Positions 9,139-17,859 of a stretch of 64,000 nt of DNA are shown piece after piece. The notes beneath the pieces are model-generated. The model was not told the origin of the DNA. It worked only from the letters and a program-made list of their open reading frames with translations, and did not search any database. This DNA is from AP-15 sp963846635 (GTDB taxonomy: Bacteria > Pseudomonadota > Alphaproteobacteria > ATCC43930 > CGMCC-115725), in assembly GCA_963846635.1 (NCBI GenBank), contig CAWJXM010000059.1, forward strand, positions 248,001 through 312,000, given 5' to 3'. The position numbers were made by a program, and so were the translations under genes. The first letter of the stretch is position 1, and every line of letters begins with the position of its first letter.

Positions 9139-9156
9139 TTGCAACGCGTGTTGCAA
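9139..9156. terminator. Short hairpin between convergent genes
   Basis: TTGCAAC-GCGT-GTTGCAA is a perfect 7-bp stem with a 4-base loop, lying between the convergent ends of the alpha/beta hydrolase (stop 9047) and the membrane protein (stop 9217). AT-rich sequence follows on the right but there is no clear T tract. It may be a weak bidirectional terminator or an operator-like palindrome. Confidence 0.3.
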
Positions 9157-9216
9157 AATTATCACGATATAAGGAGGTAACTGTGTAGGGAGTGACGCGC
9201 CGTGCGCGCGAACGTG

Positions 9217-10188
9217 TTACTTGCGGTAATTGTATTCCTTACCGTATGGGCTGAACTTGGTTCCATCAAAGCGCCAGCAGAACCCGGTTTCATGTTCCTT
9301 TCCGAAAATATCGGAATAGACAATGTACCCTCGGAACCAAATGAAGGTTTCGCCATTTTCGATTGCGTTCCTTTCATCAATTGTCAACGAGCAAATATAC
9401 CTTTCTTCGAGGCGATAGGTTTCTGTAATATCCGCCTTGTTGCCGTCACGATCAATAAACACTTGACGATGTACAATAGGCGGAACAGTCCCGCCACTTG
9501 GGATAATTTCCTCTGCGTCGGTTCTTTTCTGTACAAAAATAAATTTTTCTGGAGTAGAAGACGGGAAAACAGCGACACTCCTGGTTTTAATGATGGCTGG
9601 CGTTTTGCCATGATTGATGAAATGATATCTCACCCCAATTGCGTCGCGGAAACCGCGAATTGTTTCCTGCATTTCATTAACAATGGAGGGAGAAACATCT
9701 ATAAAGACATGGGCTCTCTCCAAGGTGGGAAGCGCATCGGCGCTGTCTCTTGCCGCGTTGGCACTGAATTGGGCAATTTGAAGGGCTTTTTCTTCGTCTC
9801 TGATAGCTTTCCTTGTGCTGGCCCAGAGCAGCCAAGTGAAAATCCAAAGCCCCGTAGTCGCAATGAACAGAAGGCCCGTGAAAATGGCGGTCCACCCTTC
9901 TGGCGTATTCCATTGGCTCTCACCTTGGGCCTTGGCGCGAATGGTGCTGTCATCGCGGGGGTGCTGAGTGATCGGAGAATTCTCGGGTGCCTGCTCTGCG
10001 GGTTGAGTATCTCGATGTTCGCTGGAGGGGCGGCTCTGCTGTATTCCGTGCCGTTCCCCGCTACTTGGGGGTGGTGAATTTGAGAGTATGAGACTGCCTG
10101 GGCTGACAAACGCGATAATACCCGTTGGCGCTGCCGCGCCGATCATGAGCGCCAAACAGCCCGCCAATACCTTTACGCCGTCACGCAC
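9217..10188 (-). CDS. Membrane-anchored protein of unknown function
   Basis: 323 residues. A hydrophobic N-terminal segment (LAGCLALMIGAAAPTGIIAF, about residues 8-27) is followed by a Ser/Pro/Gln-rich linker (about 30-95). A second membrane span follows (WTAIFTGLLFIATTGLWIF, about 97-115), then a short helical stretch (RKAIRDEEKALQIAQFSANA) and a soluble beta-rich C-terminal domain. I recognise no named domain. Two spans followed by a soluble domain beginning near ERAHVFID recur in hypothetical proteins of Bradyrhizobium-type genomes. Base composition is lower in GC than its neighbours, a sign of possible recent acquisition. The start is a GTG at 10188 without a strong ribosome site. Confidence 0.65.
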   Translation of the reverse strand: MRDGVKVLAGCLALMIGAAAPTGIIAFVSPGSLILSNSPPPSSGERHGIQQSRPSSEHRDTQPAEQAPENSPITQHPRDDSTIRAKAQGESQWNTPEGWTAIFTGLLFIATTGLWIFTWLLWASTRKAIRDEEKALQIAQFSANAARDSADALPTLERAHVFIDVSPSIVNEMQETIRGFRDAIGVRYHFINHGKTPAIIKTRSVAVFPSSTPEKFIFVQKRTDAEEIIPSGGTVPPIVHRQVFIDRDGNKADITETYRLEERYICSLTIDERNAIENGETFIWFRGYIVYSDIFGKEHETGFCWRFDGTKFSPYGKEYNYRK

Positions 10189-10595
10189 GGGAAGACTTAT
10201 AGATCGATAAGATTAAGGTGTTCTCTGCCGATCGCCTTCATAACGGCGAGAAAAATGAGGGTCAATTGGATCAATTGTTTGCGGTCAATTCCCGTGGCAG
10301 GCTAAACGGGAATTTCCGCGACCAAACCGGGATTAACCGCGAGCCACATATGGAAAGTCGAGAACTCCAAAGGTCATAAAGAAGGGCTACCCTCCGGCCA
10401 GTTCCAAGTTCGAGATAACGCAGGAGGCCCTCTTTAGCCCGGGAAGCGGGCTTTTGTGAGGCGCCGTAGCTCGTTGGGCCGCGGAGCACGGTTGCCTACT
10501 GGCCGCGCCTGGCTCTCCTCGACAACCGCTGGTGGAGAGTGGCGATGATATAGCCGCCTAGGTTGGTGACGTGTGCGATGGTCCCGCTCGCAGGT
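10189..10595. other. Intergenic stretch without recognisable genes
   Basis: About 400 bp between the membrane protein start and the hairpin after the VOC gene. I see no open frame with a ribosome site or a recognisable product, and no strong repeat. The part nearest 10189-10330 is AT-richer and presumably holds the promoter of the membrane protein. Confidence 0.5.
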
Positions 10596-10628
10596 TGGCC
10601 GAGGGTTGTTGCAACCGACCCTCGGCCA
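10596..10628 (-). terminator. Hairpin terminator-like structure after the VOC gene
   Basis: TGGCCGAGGGT and its exact complement ACCCTCGGCCA (11-bp stem, 11-base loop) lie 15 bp beyond the stop codon of the VOC/ring-cleavage-type gene on the minus strand. The position and stem strength fit a transcription terminator. The downstream T tract on the minus strand is not obvious, so it may act together with Rho or as an mRNA-stabilising stem. Confidence 0.5.
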
Positions 10629-10642
10629 CAAACCCGGCCGCG

Positions 10643-11239
10643 TTATTCCGCGGGGACGGGTTCTTTGACGCCAAAGCTCGGGGTGTCGGTGCGGTCGACG
10701 AGCGCCTCGGGACCTTCACTCGGCAGGTTTTCCAGCCAGTTGATGCCAGCGTCGATGTCGTTTTCCCACATCTCGCGCGGCATCTCGTAGAGGAACTCGA
10801 CGCCGTAACCGTTCGGATCGTTGATATAGACGCTGTGCGTCACCCCGTGGTTGACGCGCCAGTTGAATTTGACGCCGCGGCTTTGCAGGAACTTGAGCTG
10901 TTTCAGCCACGCCTCGCGGTTCGGCATCGTCAATGCCACATGGTTAATCGCAACCTGGCTGTTCGACAATACCCAATCGCTGGGCGGCGGCAGGTTCGGG
11001 CTTTCGACCAGCGCCACGGTGTGATGGGTCAGCTGGCCGTCGTTGATGGCGCTGTAAAACCGCATTTTTGGCGGGTTCGGCCGCCCGGCCTTCGGGTGCA
11101 ATTCGCCGACCTGCTTGAAGCCGACGATCTCGGTCCAGAATTTGTGCGACTCCTCCATGTTGCGGACGTTCAGCACCAGATGATTGATGCCGGAGGGGCT
11201 AACCGCCTCGGCCGGGGTCGCGATATCCGTATCTGCCAT
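10643..11239 (-). CDS. VOC-superfamily protein, extradiol-dioxygenase-like
   Basis: Vicinal-oxygen-chelate fold, about 198 residues. INHLVLNVRNMEESHKFWTE begins the first beta-alpha-beta unit (metal His), VAINHVALTMPNREAW begins the second (His), and HSVYINDPNGYGVEFLYE supplies the C-terminal metal Glu. The pattern is that of catechol-2,3-dioxygenase-like enzymes that cleave aromatic diols with Fe(II). The ATG at 11239 is chosen over the upstream 11272 start because GGGAGA sits 7 bases before it. Nearby on the same strand are a flavin-binding PPOX protein and a Rieske oxygenase, consistent with an aromatic-ring degradation group (inference). Confidence 0.82.
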   Translation of the reverse strand: MADTDIATPAEAVSPSGINHLVLNVRNMEESHKFWTEIVGFKQVGELHPKAGRPNPPKMRFYSAINDGQLTHHTVALVESPNLPPPSDWVLSNSQVAINHVALTMPNREAWLKQLKFLQSRGVKFNWRVNHGVTHSVYINDPNGYGVEFLYEMPREMWENDIDAGINWLENLPSEGPEALVDRTDTPSFGVKEPVPAE

Positions 11240-11665
11240 GCTCGTCTCCCAAAATGCGCGAGTGCGCATCAATTACGCCCCTTAGCCTGCTGGTTCAAGT
11301 TCGTACGATCGCCACACGGCGGCGGAGCATGCTGACGCGCCAGCGATCGTTGCACCGGCGATTGCTTTGGTTCCTCTGAACCATAAATCGGAATGGAATT
11401 TAGTGTCTATTAAAGCCGCACCACCGAGAGGTCTAGCTAGTTTTCGTCCACAAGCCATCTCCAGTAGACCGCTGAACCAGTCAAACATGCGATCGAGCCG
11501 GCAAATTCCCCGGCTCGCCTCATAGCATCTACGCTTGCTTTAGCAAGAATAGGGGAATGCCTTGTGGATGTTGCCGGGTTAATATTTGCTGAGAAGAGCG
11601 TTGTCTGCGCGAGGCCCAAGAATTACCGTCTGGGGCGCGAGGGCGGGCGCAGATAACGATCCGCG
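11240..11665. other. Intergenic stretch, no supported gene
   Basis: About 425 bp between the VOC gene and the PPOX gene. Short minus-strand open frames exist (around 11282-11488 and 11437-11619) but have no clear ribosome site or family resemblance, and composition is mixed. I list no gene here. The VOC promoter would lie at its left end. Confidence 0.4.
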
Positions 11666-12136
11666 TCAATATCGCCCGCCGAGCTTGCGATGATCCCAGC
11701 TGGTGATCTTGTGCGGCGTGACCTTGAGCACGACGCGCTTTGGGGCGCTGTCGAGGGCGCCCTGGCGGCCGCTTTCGCGGGCGCTGCGGCGGTGGTTCAT
11801 GACCTGCCGTACCGCCTCGATATCGTCGATGATCTCGCACGAACCGCGCACCATGACGCCCTGCAATTCGGCATAGCTGGCGCCGGTCTCGACCATCAGC
11901 CCGACCTTCGGGTTGCGCCGGATGTTCAAGACCTTTTGCGCCTTCGCATAAGAGGTCATGTAGAAGACGCCGTCTTCGACATAAAACCCCATCGCGACAA
12001 CATGCGGAAACCCGTCCTGGTCGATCGTGGCGAGCGCGCATTTCGGGTTGTCGCGCAGGAACGCCGCCTGCTCCTCCGGCGTCATGCGGATCTGGCGGCG
12101 GCGCGGGACCGCCGCCTCGCCCTGCCCGTTTCCCAT
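11666..12136 (-). CDS. PPOX-class flavin-dependent protein (pyridoxamine 5'-phosphate oxidase-like)
   Basis: 156 residues with the split-barrel flavin-binding fold: KCALATIDQDGFPHVVAMGF (first strands, about residues 32-51), GVFYMTSYAKAQKVLNIRRN (phosphate-binding RxxN segment), and VGLMVETGASYAELQGVMVRG. The family includes FMN- or F420-binding oxidoreductases and heme-utilisation proteins, and the specific reaction is not known. The start lies 2 bp after the stop of the upstream Rieske oxygenase on the same strand, so the two are almost certainly co-transcribed. It may provide reducing power or act on the ring-hydroxylation product (inference). Confidence 0.8.
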   Translation of the reverse strand: MGNGQGEAAVPRRRQIRMTPEEQAAFLRDNPKCALATIDQDGFPHVVAMGFYVEDGVFYMTSYAKAQKVLNIRRNPKVGLMVETGASYAELQGVMVRGSCEIIDDIEAVRQVMNHRRSARESGRQGALDSAPKRVVLKVTPHKITSWDHRKLGGRY

Positions 12137-12138
12137 TG

Positions 12139-13414
12139 TTACACCGTCTCCAGGATCTCCTCCGGCGCTAACCCCTCGCTGACAAGGCCCCGCCAGTCGG
12201 CAGCGCGTGGCACGACCGTTTCGGCTGCGCGCAGATGGTAATAGCTCGGCCGGATGCCGGCCGGGGTGTCGCCTTCGTTGGCAGTATTGATTGCCTGGCG
12301 CAACAGTCGGCGCAATTGGATGATCGCCTTGTCGGCGGGCCCCAAATGTTCCTTGCTGCGGTCGACTATGGCGCCCATCGTTTCCTGGATCGCGCGGTCT
12401 TGGACATTGACGCCGTCTATTCCGGTAAAGCTCAGGGTCTTCTGCACCGCGCGGTCGATCAGGTAGTTATTGGCGCGATTGGCCTTCGAACGAAAGGTCG
12501 TCTGATCGACATGCAGCGGCCCATTGCCGATGCCGCGTTCGAGCCGATCGTCGTCGGACAGCGGCTCGTCGGTGAGGCTGTACTGCCAGTTGTAGACCAT
12601 CGTGTTTTCGTCATCGATCGGGACCCAGATATGCCCGGCATCGACCCGGTTGCCGGTCTCCGAGCGCGAGGCGCGGATCTGATGGAACGGCAGGATGTAG
12701 TGGTAGGTGCGGATATGCAACTCCTCGTCGCCAAGCGCCCTGATGCCGGCGTATTGATAGCCGTAATCGGTCAAGTCGACGGTGATGCTCGGCGCCTTGG
12801 CGCGGACATAAGCGCTCGACGGGTTGATGCCGCCGCGCCCGGCATTGTCTTTTAAGAGCCGATGCATGATCGGCGCGTGCGAGGTGTCGAGACCGCCTTC
12901 GAGCGCCTGCAGCCAGTTGCATTCCTGAATGACTTTCGAGACCTGGCGGTGGCTTTCGGGCGCCTGCGTCCAGGCGAATTTGGGCAAGCGGCGGGGTGCG
13001 CTCGGGCGGGCCCATATAGGCCCAGATGATCCCGCCCAGTTCCACCGTCGGATAAGCCGTCAGATGAACCTTGTGGCAGAACGGCTCGGGCTCGTTCATC
13101 TGTTCGATGCAGCTGCCGTCGACTGCGAATTTCCAGCCGTGATAGACGCAGCGCAGTCCACCCTCTTCGTTGCGCCCGAACCACAAGGAGGCGCGGCGAT
13201 GCGGGCAATACTCGCCGACGAGGCCGATGTGGCCCTCGCTGTCGCGAAAGGCGACAAGGTCTTCGCCCAGCAGCCGCACCCGCACCGGCGTGCCGTCGGG
13301 CTCCTGCAACTCACGGGCGAGCAACGCCGGAATCCAATAGAGCCGCATCGTCTTGCCCATCGCGGTACCCTGTCCGACCCGGGTCAGAAGCTCGTTTTCC
13401 TCGCGTGGCAGCAT
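12139..13414 (-). pseudogene. Rieske [2Fe-2S] aromatic-ring hydroxylating oxygenase, alpha subunit (frameshifted)
   Basis: Phthalate-4,5-dioxygenase-like oxygenase, read in two frames. Part one (from ATG 13414, GGGAGA ribosome site) carries the Rieske cluster EYCPHRRASLWFG (CxH) and GLRCVYHGWKF (CxxH). Part two (to 12139) has the mononuclear iron motif EGGLDTSHAPIMHR (D-x2-H-x4-H). The frames join at 12985-12988: the sequence reads CCG CTT GCC, whereas family members read P-P-L-P-x-F, so one extra base breaks the frame. Apart from this the protein is full length (about 424 residues) and well conserved, which suggests a very recent mutation or a sequencing error. It is followed after 2 bp by the PPOX gene. 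Confidence 0.82.
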
Positions 13415-13524
13415 TTTTGATTCTCCCGCTGGTGTCGCCCGACTTTCCGATCGGCGCCGGACCAAGTCAAGCCGCGGTCAGTTTGATCGGCGGTCTCGGG
13501 GATGTCTTTGGGGACTTTTGCCAG

Positions 13525-13800
13525 TCATAAAACCTCCACCCAGACCTCCTCCCGCATGCGAGGAGTGCAGCCCCCGAGAAGGCGGGGTGCCGGACGTGAA
13601 GACGCCTGCTCGCTCCCCCGGTCGCAGCTCGAGGCGGGCCGAACCAGCTCCCTCCACACGCAGCTACTCGTCCGGCCCGGGGCTGGGCAGGGTTGGGGGA
13701 TGGCCGTCACGCCTAAGGCCAGGCGCTCAGCAACCGCCCCGACCACCTAAAGGTCGGTGCGGGCGTCGGAAGCTTTTACAAGCACCGCGCCCGATGTCCC
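13525..13800. other. GC-rich, hairpin-dense non-coding block (candidate structured RNA)
   Basis: The gap between the Rieske gene and the PEP-CTERM gene holds a run of nested palindromes. These are CTCCT-loop-AGGAG near 13549, CCCCCG-loop-CGGGG near 13574, a GGCC-rich stem near 13690-13725, and CCGCCCCGACC-loop-GGTCGGTGCGG near 13733-13762. No conserved protein reads through it. It could be an undescribed RNA, a decayed retroelement, or a chain of palindromic repeats. The strand is unknown. Confidence 0.3.
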
Positions 13801-13903
13801 CTAAGCAGTTCAAAAATTTACGATTATCCTTTTGGTACACCTATTGCTACTTATGCGGTAGTAAGCCCAATCGGTTTCGGCTACTACACAGATGAGGCAT
13901 ATC

Positions 13904-14608
13904 ATGAGACGTAGCAATCAGCTTTTTTTCGGGATCGCGGCAGCGGGGTTGCTGTTCGGATCGACGGCGCTGACCGACCTTGCCCAGGCAGCTCCCCTTC
14001 AATATACGGGGGTCTGCCCCTCCACATCCGGTCATAACGCCGAAGGCGGCGGCGGGACGGGATCCGCAACAGACTGCAATCTCTTGATCGTATTCAACGC
14101 GAACGGCTCGATCACAACAACAGGTCCTGGAGGAGCTTACGAGAGCAACGATGATGCACTAATCGGTGTGGTCAATAACAGCGGCAACACTATCAACAGC
14201 TTCAATCTGACCAATCCTGGAGTCGATATCTTCGCGTTCGAGGGCGACGGCATCGATAGTTATGTAAAACCGCCATCCGGCAGCATTTCGGACAATTCAA
14301 AGGACAACACGGGTTACGGCGGTCCGTTGGTATGGTTCTCGAACATCAATGCTGCGCTGGATACCGGCACGATCAATATCATCGGTGGATTGGCCAGCGG
14401 TACTGGCGACGTGAACTGCCCGCAGTTCTCGCCGAGCACCAATCCGGGCACGTGTGATGCGACTTATTTTTCGCTCGAAGAGCCGGTCAGCCTGAGCGCG
14501 CCACCAACGGTTGTGCCGACTCCCGAACCGACGAGCCTAGCTATCATCGGAGTGGCTTTTGCTGGGCTCGGTCTAGCGCGCCGCCGTTACCGGGCCAGAA
14601 ATGGGTAA
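13904..14608 (+). CDS. Exported PEP-CTERM sorting-domain protein
   Basis: 234 residues. A signal peptide occupies the N-terminus (RRSNQLFFGIAAAGLLFGS, cleavage near AQA-AP). The middle is Gly/Asn/Ser-rich and probably beta-structured. At the C-terminus is the tripartite PEP-CTERM signal: VPTPEPTSLAIIG with Pro-Glu-Pro, a hydrophobic span, and RRRYRARNG. Such proteins are cleaved by exosortase and retained at the surface or in biofilm exopolysaccharide. The ATG at 13904 is preferred over 13892 because GATGAGG sits about 8 bases before it. No exosortase gene is in the window. The body matches no named domain. Confidence 0.85.
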   Translation: MRRSNQLFFGIAAAGLLFGSTALTDLAQAAPLQYTGVCPSTSGHNAEGGGGTGSATDCNLLIVFNANGSITTTGPGGAYESNDDALIGVVNNSGNTINSFNLTNPGVDIFAFEGDGIDSYVKPPSGSISDNSKDNTGYGGPLVWFSNINAALDTGTINIIGGLASGTGDVNCPQFSPSTNPGTCDATYFSLEEPVSLSAPPTVVPTPEPTSLAIIGVAFAGLGLARRRYRARNG

Positions 14609-14851
14609 ATCGTCCCATCCGCAACATCGCTTCTGTTCGCTCGCTTGCAAAACCGGCTAAGTTTTCTGTCTCAAGCCAAGCGGCGTCGGGCCTCTCCTTC
14701 CCCGGCGCCGCCGCTTTCTTTTTCGTCTCGCATCCCTTCAACTTCAAATCAAATGGATCCTCCTTTGAAAGGAGACCAAGTGAAAGGAGACCGAGCAGGC
14801 GCGCAGGCATTCAGCAGATTGTATATACCGGTAGGTTAGTACGCTCGACCT

Positions 14852-15607
14852 TCAGAGTTGTTCGCCCTTATCCATTGCTTGTTGCATCTCTCTCAAAATC
14901 GCCATCGCCGCGTCATAGCGGGGTTTGTGACTGATAATTGACCGTCCGACCACAAGATAGTCGGATCCATTTTTAATAGCATCATAGGGTGTAACGACCC
15001 GCCTTTGATCATCTATCGAGGAATTGCGCGGTCGAATGCCTGGCGTAACGATCAAAAAATCTTTTCGTTCGATGTTCTCTCTGATCAGACGTACCTCTTT
15101 AGCAGAAGATATGACGCCGTCGCACCCGTGACCCGCGGCAAACTTGGCTCTCCCGAGAATAAACTCGTCTAGCGACGCGGCACTGCCGTATTCTCTTTTC
15201 AAATCTTCTTGAGTCATATAGGTGAGAAGTGTCACCACTAAAATTTGGAGTGTCGCACTACCGCGCGCCTTGACAGCCGCTTCCATGATCGGCTGCTGTC
15301 CGGCGACAGTAATGAATTTTACTCCTAGTACCGCTGCCGCCCGTACAGCGCCTTCTACTGTGGTCGGAATATCAAAAACCTTCAAATCCAGAAAAACGGC
15401 TTTCAATTCTGCCTTCAGATAGCGCAGCAGACTATGCAATTCCGGATCGAGAAGCAAATGCGGGCCGATCTTGTAGAATGAGACGGCGTCATCCAGCTCT
15501 TGGACGATCCTCTTTGCCTCCCCGACACTGCCGACGTCGAGAGCGACAATGAGCCTATCCCGCGCCTGAACGCGTACTGGGTTGGTGTCGAAAAGGGCTG
15601 GCGCCAT
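14852..15607 (-). CDS. pyrF: Orotidine 5'-phosphate decarboxylase
   Basis: Last step of UMP synthesis, cytosolic, 251 residues. DRLIVALDVGSVGEAKRIV (substrate Asp) opens the barrel. The catalytic Lys/Asp array is AVFLDLKVFDIPTTVEGAV (DxKxxDI). The phosphate-binding region is IVTPGIRPR, and YLVVGRSI closes the barrel. The length is typical of bacterial OMP decarboxylases. Codon use is less GC-biased than the flanking genes. It appears to be a single gene with no other pyr gene nearby. Confidence 0.92.
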   Translation of the reverse strand: MAPALFDTNPVRVQARDRLIVALDVGSVGEAKRIVQELDDAVSFYKIGPHLLLDPELHSLLRYLKAELKAVFLDLKVFDIPTTVEGAVRAAAVLGVKFITVAGQQPIMEAAVKARGSATLQILVVTLLTYMTQEDLKREYGSAASLDEFILGRAKFAAGHGCDGVISSAKEVRLIRENIERKDFLIVTPGIRPRNSSIDDQRRVVTPYDAIKNGSDYLVVGRSIISHKPRYDAAMAILREMQQAMDKGEQL

Positions 15608-15802
15608 TAGCTACTCCCGCATTTGGCAATGCACGTATCTTGGTACGTCGCCGGAAGAAATCCGTTCGGAAACAGGGATCGCCTTCGGGTCCGCTACCTT
15701 ATGCACAGCCCGAACGGCAAATACGATCACTTGATAGTCATCTGCGGCTTTCTCTGGTGACAGCCAGACTTTATCATGCCCAATCCAATCGGAGACTCAC
15801 GA

Positions 15803-16858
15803 ATGCCTGCTGACGCTCCTGCCGCTCCCATATCAGTGTCACCGACCCGCTGGCCGAATTATCGCGAGGCCGATTTTATCATTCGCAACTACGTGTTCCG
15901 CAGCGGCGAGACGCTGCCCGAGCTTAAGCTCCATTACCGCACTCTCGGGACGGCAAAGCGCAACGCCACCGGCAAGATCATCAACGGCGTCCTCCTGTTG
16001 CAGGGCAATACCGGCACCGGCGCCAATTGGCTGCGCCCGACCCTTGCCGACGAACTGTTTGGGCCCGGGCAGCCGCTCGATGCCGAGGAATATTTCCTGA
16101 TCATGCCGGACGCGATCGGGCGGGGCGGATCGAGCAAGCCTTCGGACGGGCTCAAGGGGAAATTTCCCCACTACCGCTATCATGACATGGTCGAATCGGG
16201 TTATCGGCTGATCACCGAGGCCCTTGAGATCGCCCATCTCCGCCTCGTCATCGGCAGCTCGATGGGCGGCATGCATGCCTGGATGTGGGCCGAGATGTAC
16301 CCCGAGCTGATGGATGGCGTGGTGCCGCTTTCCTGCCAACCGATCGAAATCAGCGGACGCAACTGGATCAGCCGGCGCGCCGCCGCCGAAGCGATCCGGC
16401 ACGACCCGGAATGGAACAACGGCGATTACGACCGCAATCCCAGCTATTACATCTGGACCGCGGCAGCAAACTCGCTGCGCACCGAGAGTGCGACGCGCAT
16501 TCAAGAGCTGGCGCCAACCCGTGCCGCTGCCGATGCTCTCTATGAAGAGCGCGTGGCTCAAGCCGCCCGCGGCGATGCCAACGACCAGCTGTGGGCGATC
16601 GAGGCGATCATGGACTACAATCCCGAACCCGACCTCGACAAGATCAAGGCCAAGGTCCTGCTGATCAACACGGCGGAAGACGAGGCCAATCCACCCGAGC
16701 TCGGCACCGTCGAACGGGCGATGCGGCGGGTGCGCCACGGCCGTTATGTACTGATCCCGGCGAGCGAGAAAACCCACGGCCATTTCACCCATTTCTATGC
16801 CGAGGTGTGGAAGCCATATCTGATCGAGTTCATGAAGACCCTCGATCAGTCTGAATAA
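15803..16858 (+). CDS. Alpha/beta hydrolase of the homoserine O-acetyltransferase (MetX-like) family
   Basis: 351 residues. The MetX-type fold is seen in NYVFRSGETLPELKLHYRTLG at the N-terminus (cited in two parts: NYVFRSGETL, PELKLHYRTLG) and in the oxyanion region LLQGNTGTGANW. The nucleophile elbow is VIGSSMGGMHAWMWAE (Ser about residue 150), the acid is in LLINTAEDEANPPE, and the His is in SEKTHGHFTHF. True MetX enzymes carry GGSMGGMQ, so acyl transfer to homoserine is doubtful and a hydrolase role is as likely. The ATG at 15803 is preferred over 15776 because GGAGA lies 7 bases upstream. It is followed after 11 bp by an SDR, so the two form a likely operon. Confidence 0.82.
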   Translation: MPADAPAAPISVSPTRWPNYREADFIIRNYVFRSGETLPELKLHYRTLGTAKRNATGKIINGVLLLQGNTGTGANWLRPTLADELFGPGQPLDAEEYFLIMPDAIGRGGSSKPSDGLKGKFPHYRYHDMVESGYRLITEALEIAHLRLVIGSSMGGMHAWMWAEMYPELMDGVVPLSCQPIEISGRNWISRRAAAEAIRHDPEWNNGDYDRNPSYYIWTAAANSLRTESATRIQELAPTRAAADALYEERVAQAARGDANDQLWAIEAIMDYNPEPDLDKIKAKVLLINTAEDEANPPELGTVERAMRRVRHGRYVLIPASEKTHGHFTHFYAEVWKPYLIEFMKTLDQSE

Positions 16859-16869
16859 AGGCGAAATCT

Positions 16870-17613
16870 ATGGGCATGCTCGACGGGCGGGTAGCGCTGG
16901 TCACCGGCGGCAGCAAGGGCCTCGGTGCCGCGACCGCCCGCCTTTTCGCCGAGGCGGGAGCGCGCGTCGTCATTACCTTTGGCAATGATGCAGAGGCCGC
17001 CGAGCAGCTGGTTGCGAGCCTGCCCGGCACGGGCCACCGCGCCAGCCGTACACCGGCGCAGGACACGCCCGCAATCGAGAGGCTTGCCGCGGAGATCGCC
17101 GCCACCGAGGGCCGGTTGGACATTCTGGTCAACAATGCCGGCAGCACCCGCGTCATCCCGCATGCCGATCTGCGCGCCCTGGACGACGCGTTTTTCGATT
17201 TCGTGCTGGCTGTCAATCTGCGCGGTCCGTTCGCCACGGTGCGCGCCTGCCAGCCATTGCTCAGAGCGAGCGGACAGGGGCTCATCATCAATGTCGGTTC
17301 GGTCTCCGGTGTCCGCGGCGGCGGCAGCAACATCGCCTATGCCGCGGCCAAGGCCGGGCTGCATACGATGACGATGTCGCTGGCGCGAGCCTTGGCGCCC
17401 GAGATCCGGGTTGTGGCCGTCGCCCCGAGCCTGATGGAAACGCCGATGTCGGACATGTGGACGGCGCAGCAGCGCGCCCAGCGGATCGCGAGCAACCCGC
17501 TCAGACGCATCGCTCAGGCCGAAGAGGTGGCTGCGGTGATCCTCGGGCTCGCGACGACGATGACGTTTGTCAACGGCACGATCATCCCGGTCGATGGCGG
17601 CAGTCTGTTGTGA
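16870..17613 (+). CDS. Short-chain dehydrogenase/reductase (SDR)
   Basis: 247 residues, classical SDR. The NAD(P) glycine motif is VALVTGGSKGLGAATA (about residues 9-24), then LDILVNNAGS (NNAG), catalytic Ser in IINVGSVSGV, and Tyr/Lys in IAYAAAKAG (YxxxK, about residue 157). The C-terminal FVNGTIIPVDGGSLL is typical of FabG-like members. Its role could be reduction of a keto or oxidation of a hydroxy intermediate processed with the MetX-like hydrolase 11 bp upstream. The substrate is not deducible. Confidence 0.88.
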   Translation: MGMLDGRVALVTGGSKGLGAATARLFAEAGARVVITFGNDAEAAEQLVASLPGTGHRASRTPAQDTPAIERLAAEIAATEGRLDILVNNAGSTRVIPHADLRALDDAFFDFVLAVNLRGPFATVRACQPLLRASGQGLIINVGSVSGVRGGGSNIAYAAAKAGLHTMTMSLARALAPEIRVVAVAPSLMETPMSDMWTAQQRAQRIASNPLRRIAQAEEVAAVILGLATTMTFVNGTIIPVDGGSLL

Positions 17614-17859
17614 AGGCAAATCCGGGCTGCCCGTCACGCAACTGACCCAAACAAGCCGGCGCTCCGAATCCGGGGCTTCGATGATATCGGAAAGATAGGG
17701 TCCAAGCCGCCTTGGGCGGCGACCCGGCGCGACAGCTTCGTTGACAGAGCGCCGCGCGCCGATATAGTGCCGCGCTCGCTGTCGGGCAGGCTCGCCGGCG
17801 CCCGTTGTGCGCGCTGGATGGTTGCGCCGACGGCACCATAACCTATATCGGTCGACACC

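Noticed and set aside
9202..10077. Plus-strand frame of 291 codons opposite the membrane protein gene
   Set aside because: The minus frame has two clear membrane spans and a coherent protein. The plus frame looks like its complement, with low-complexity composition and no recognisable domain.
13525..13800. Group II intron domain V or RNase P/tmRNA
   Set aside because: I looked for the conserved GAGC...GUUC stem with the AGC triad and for rnpB and tmRNA signatures and found none.
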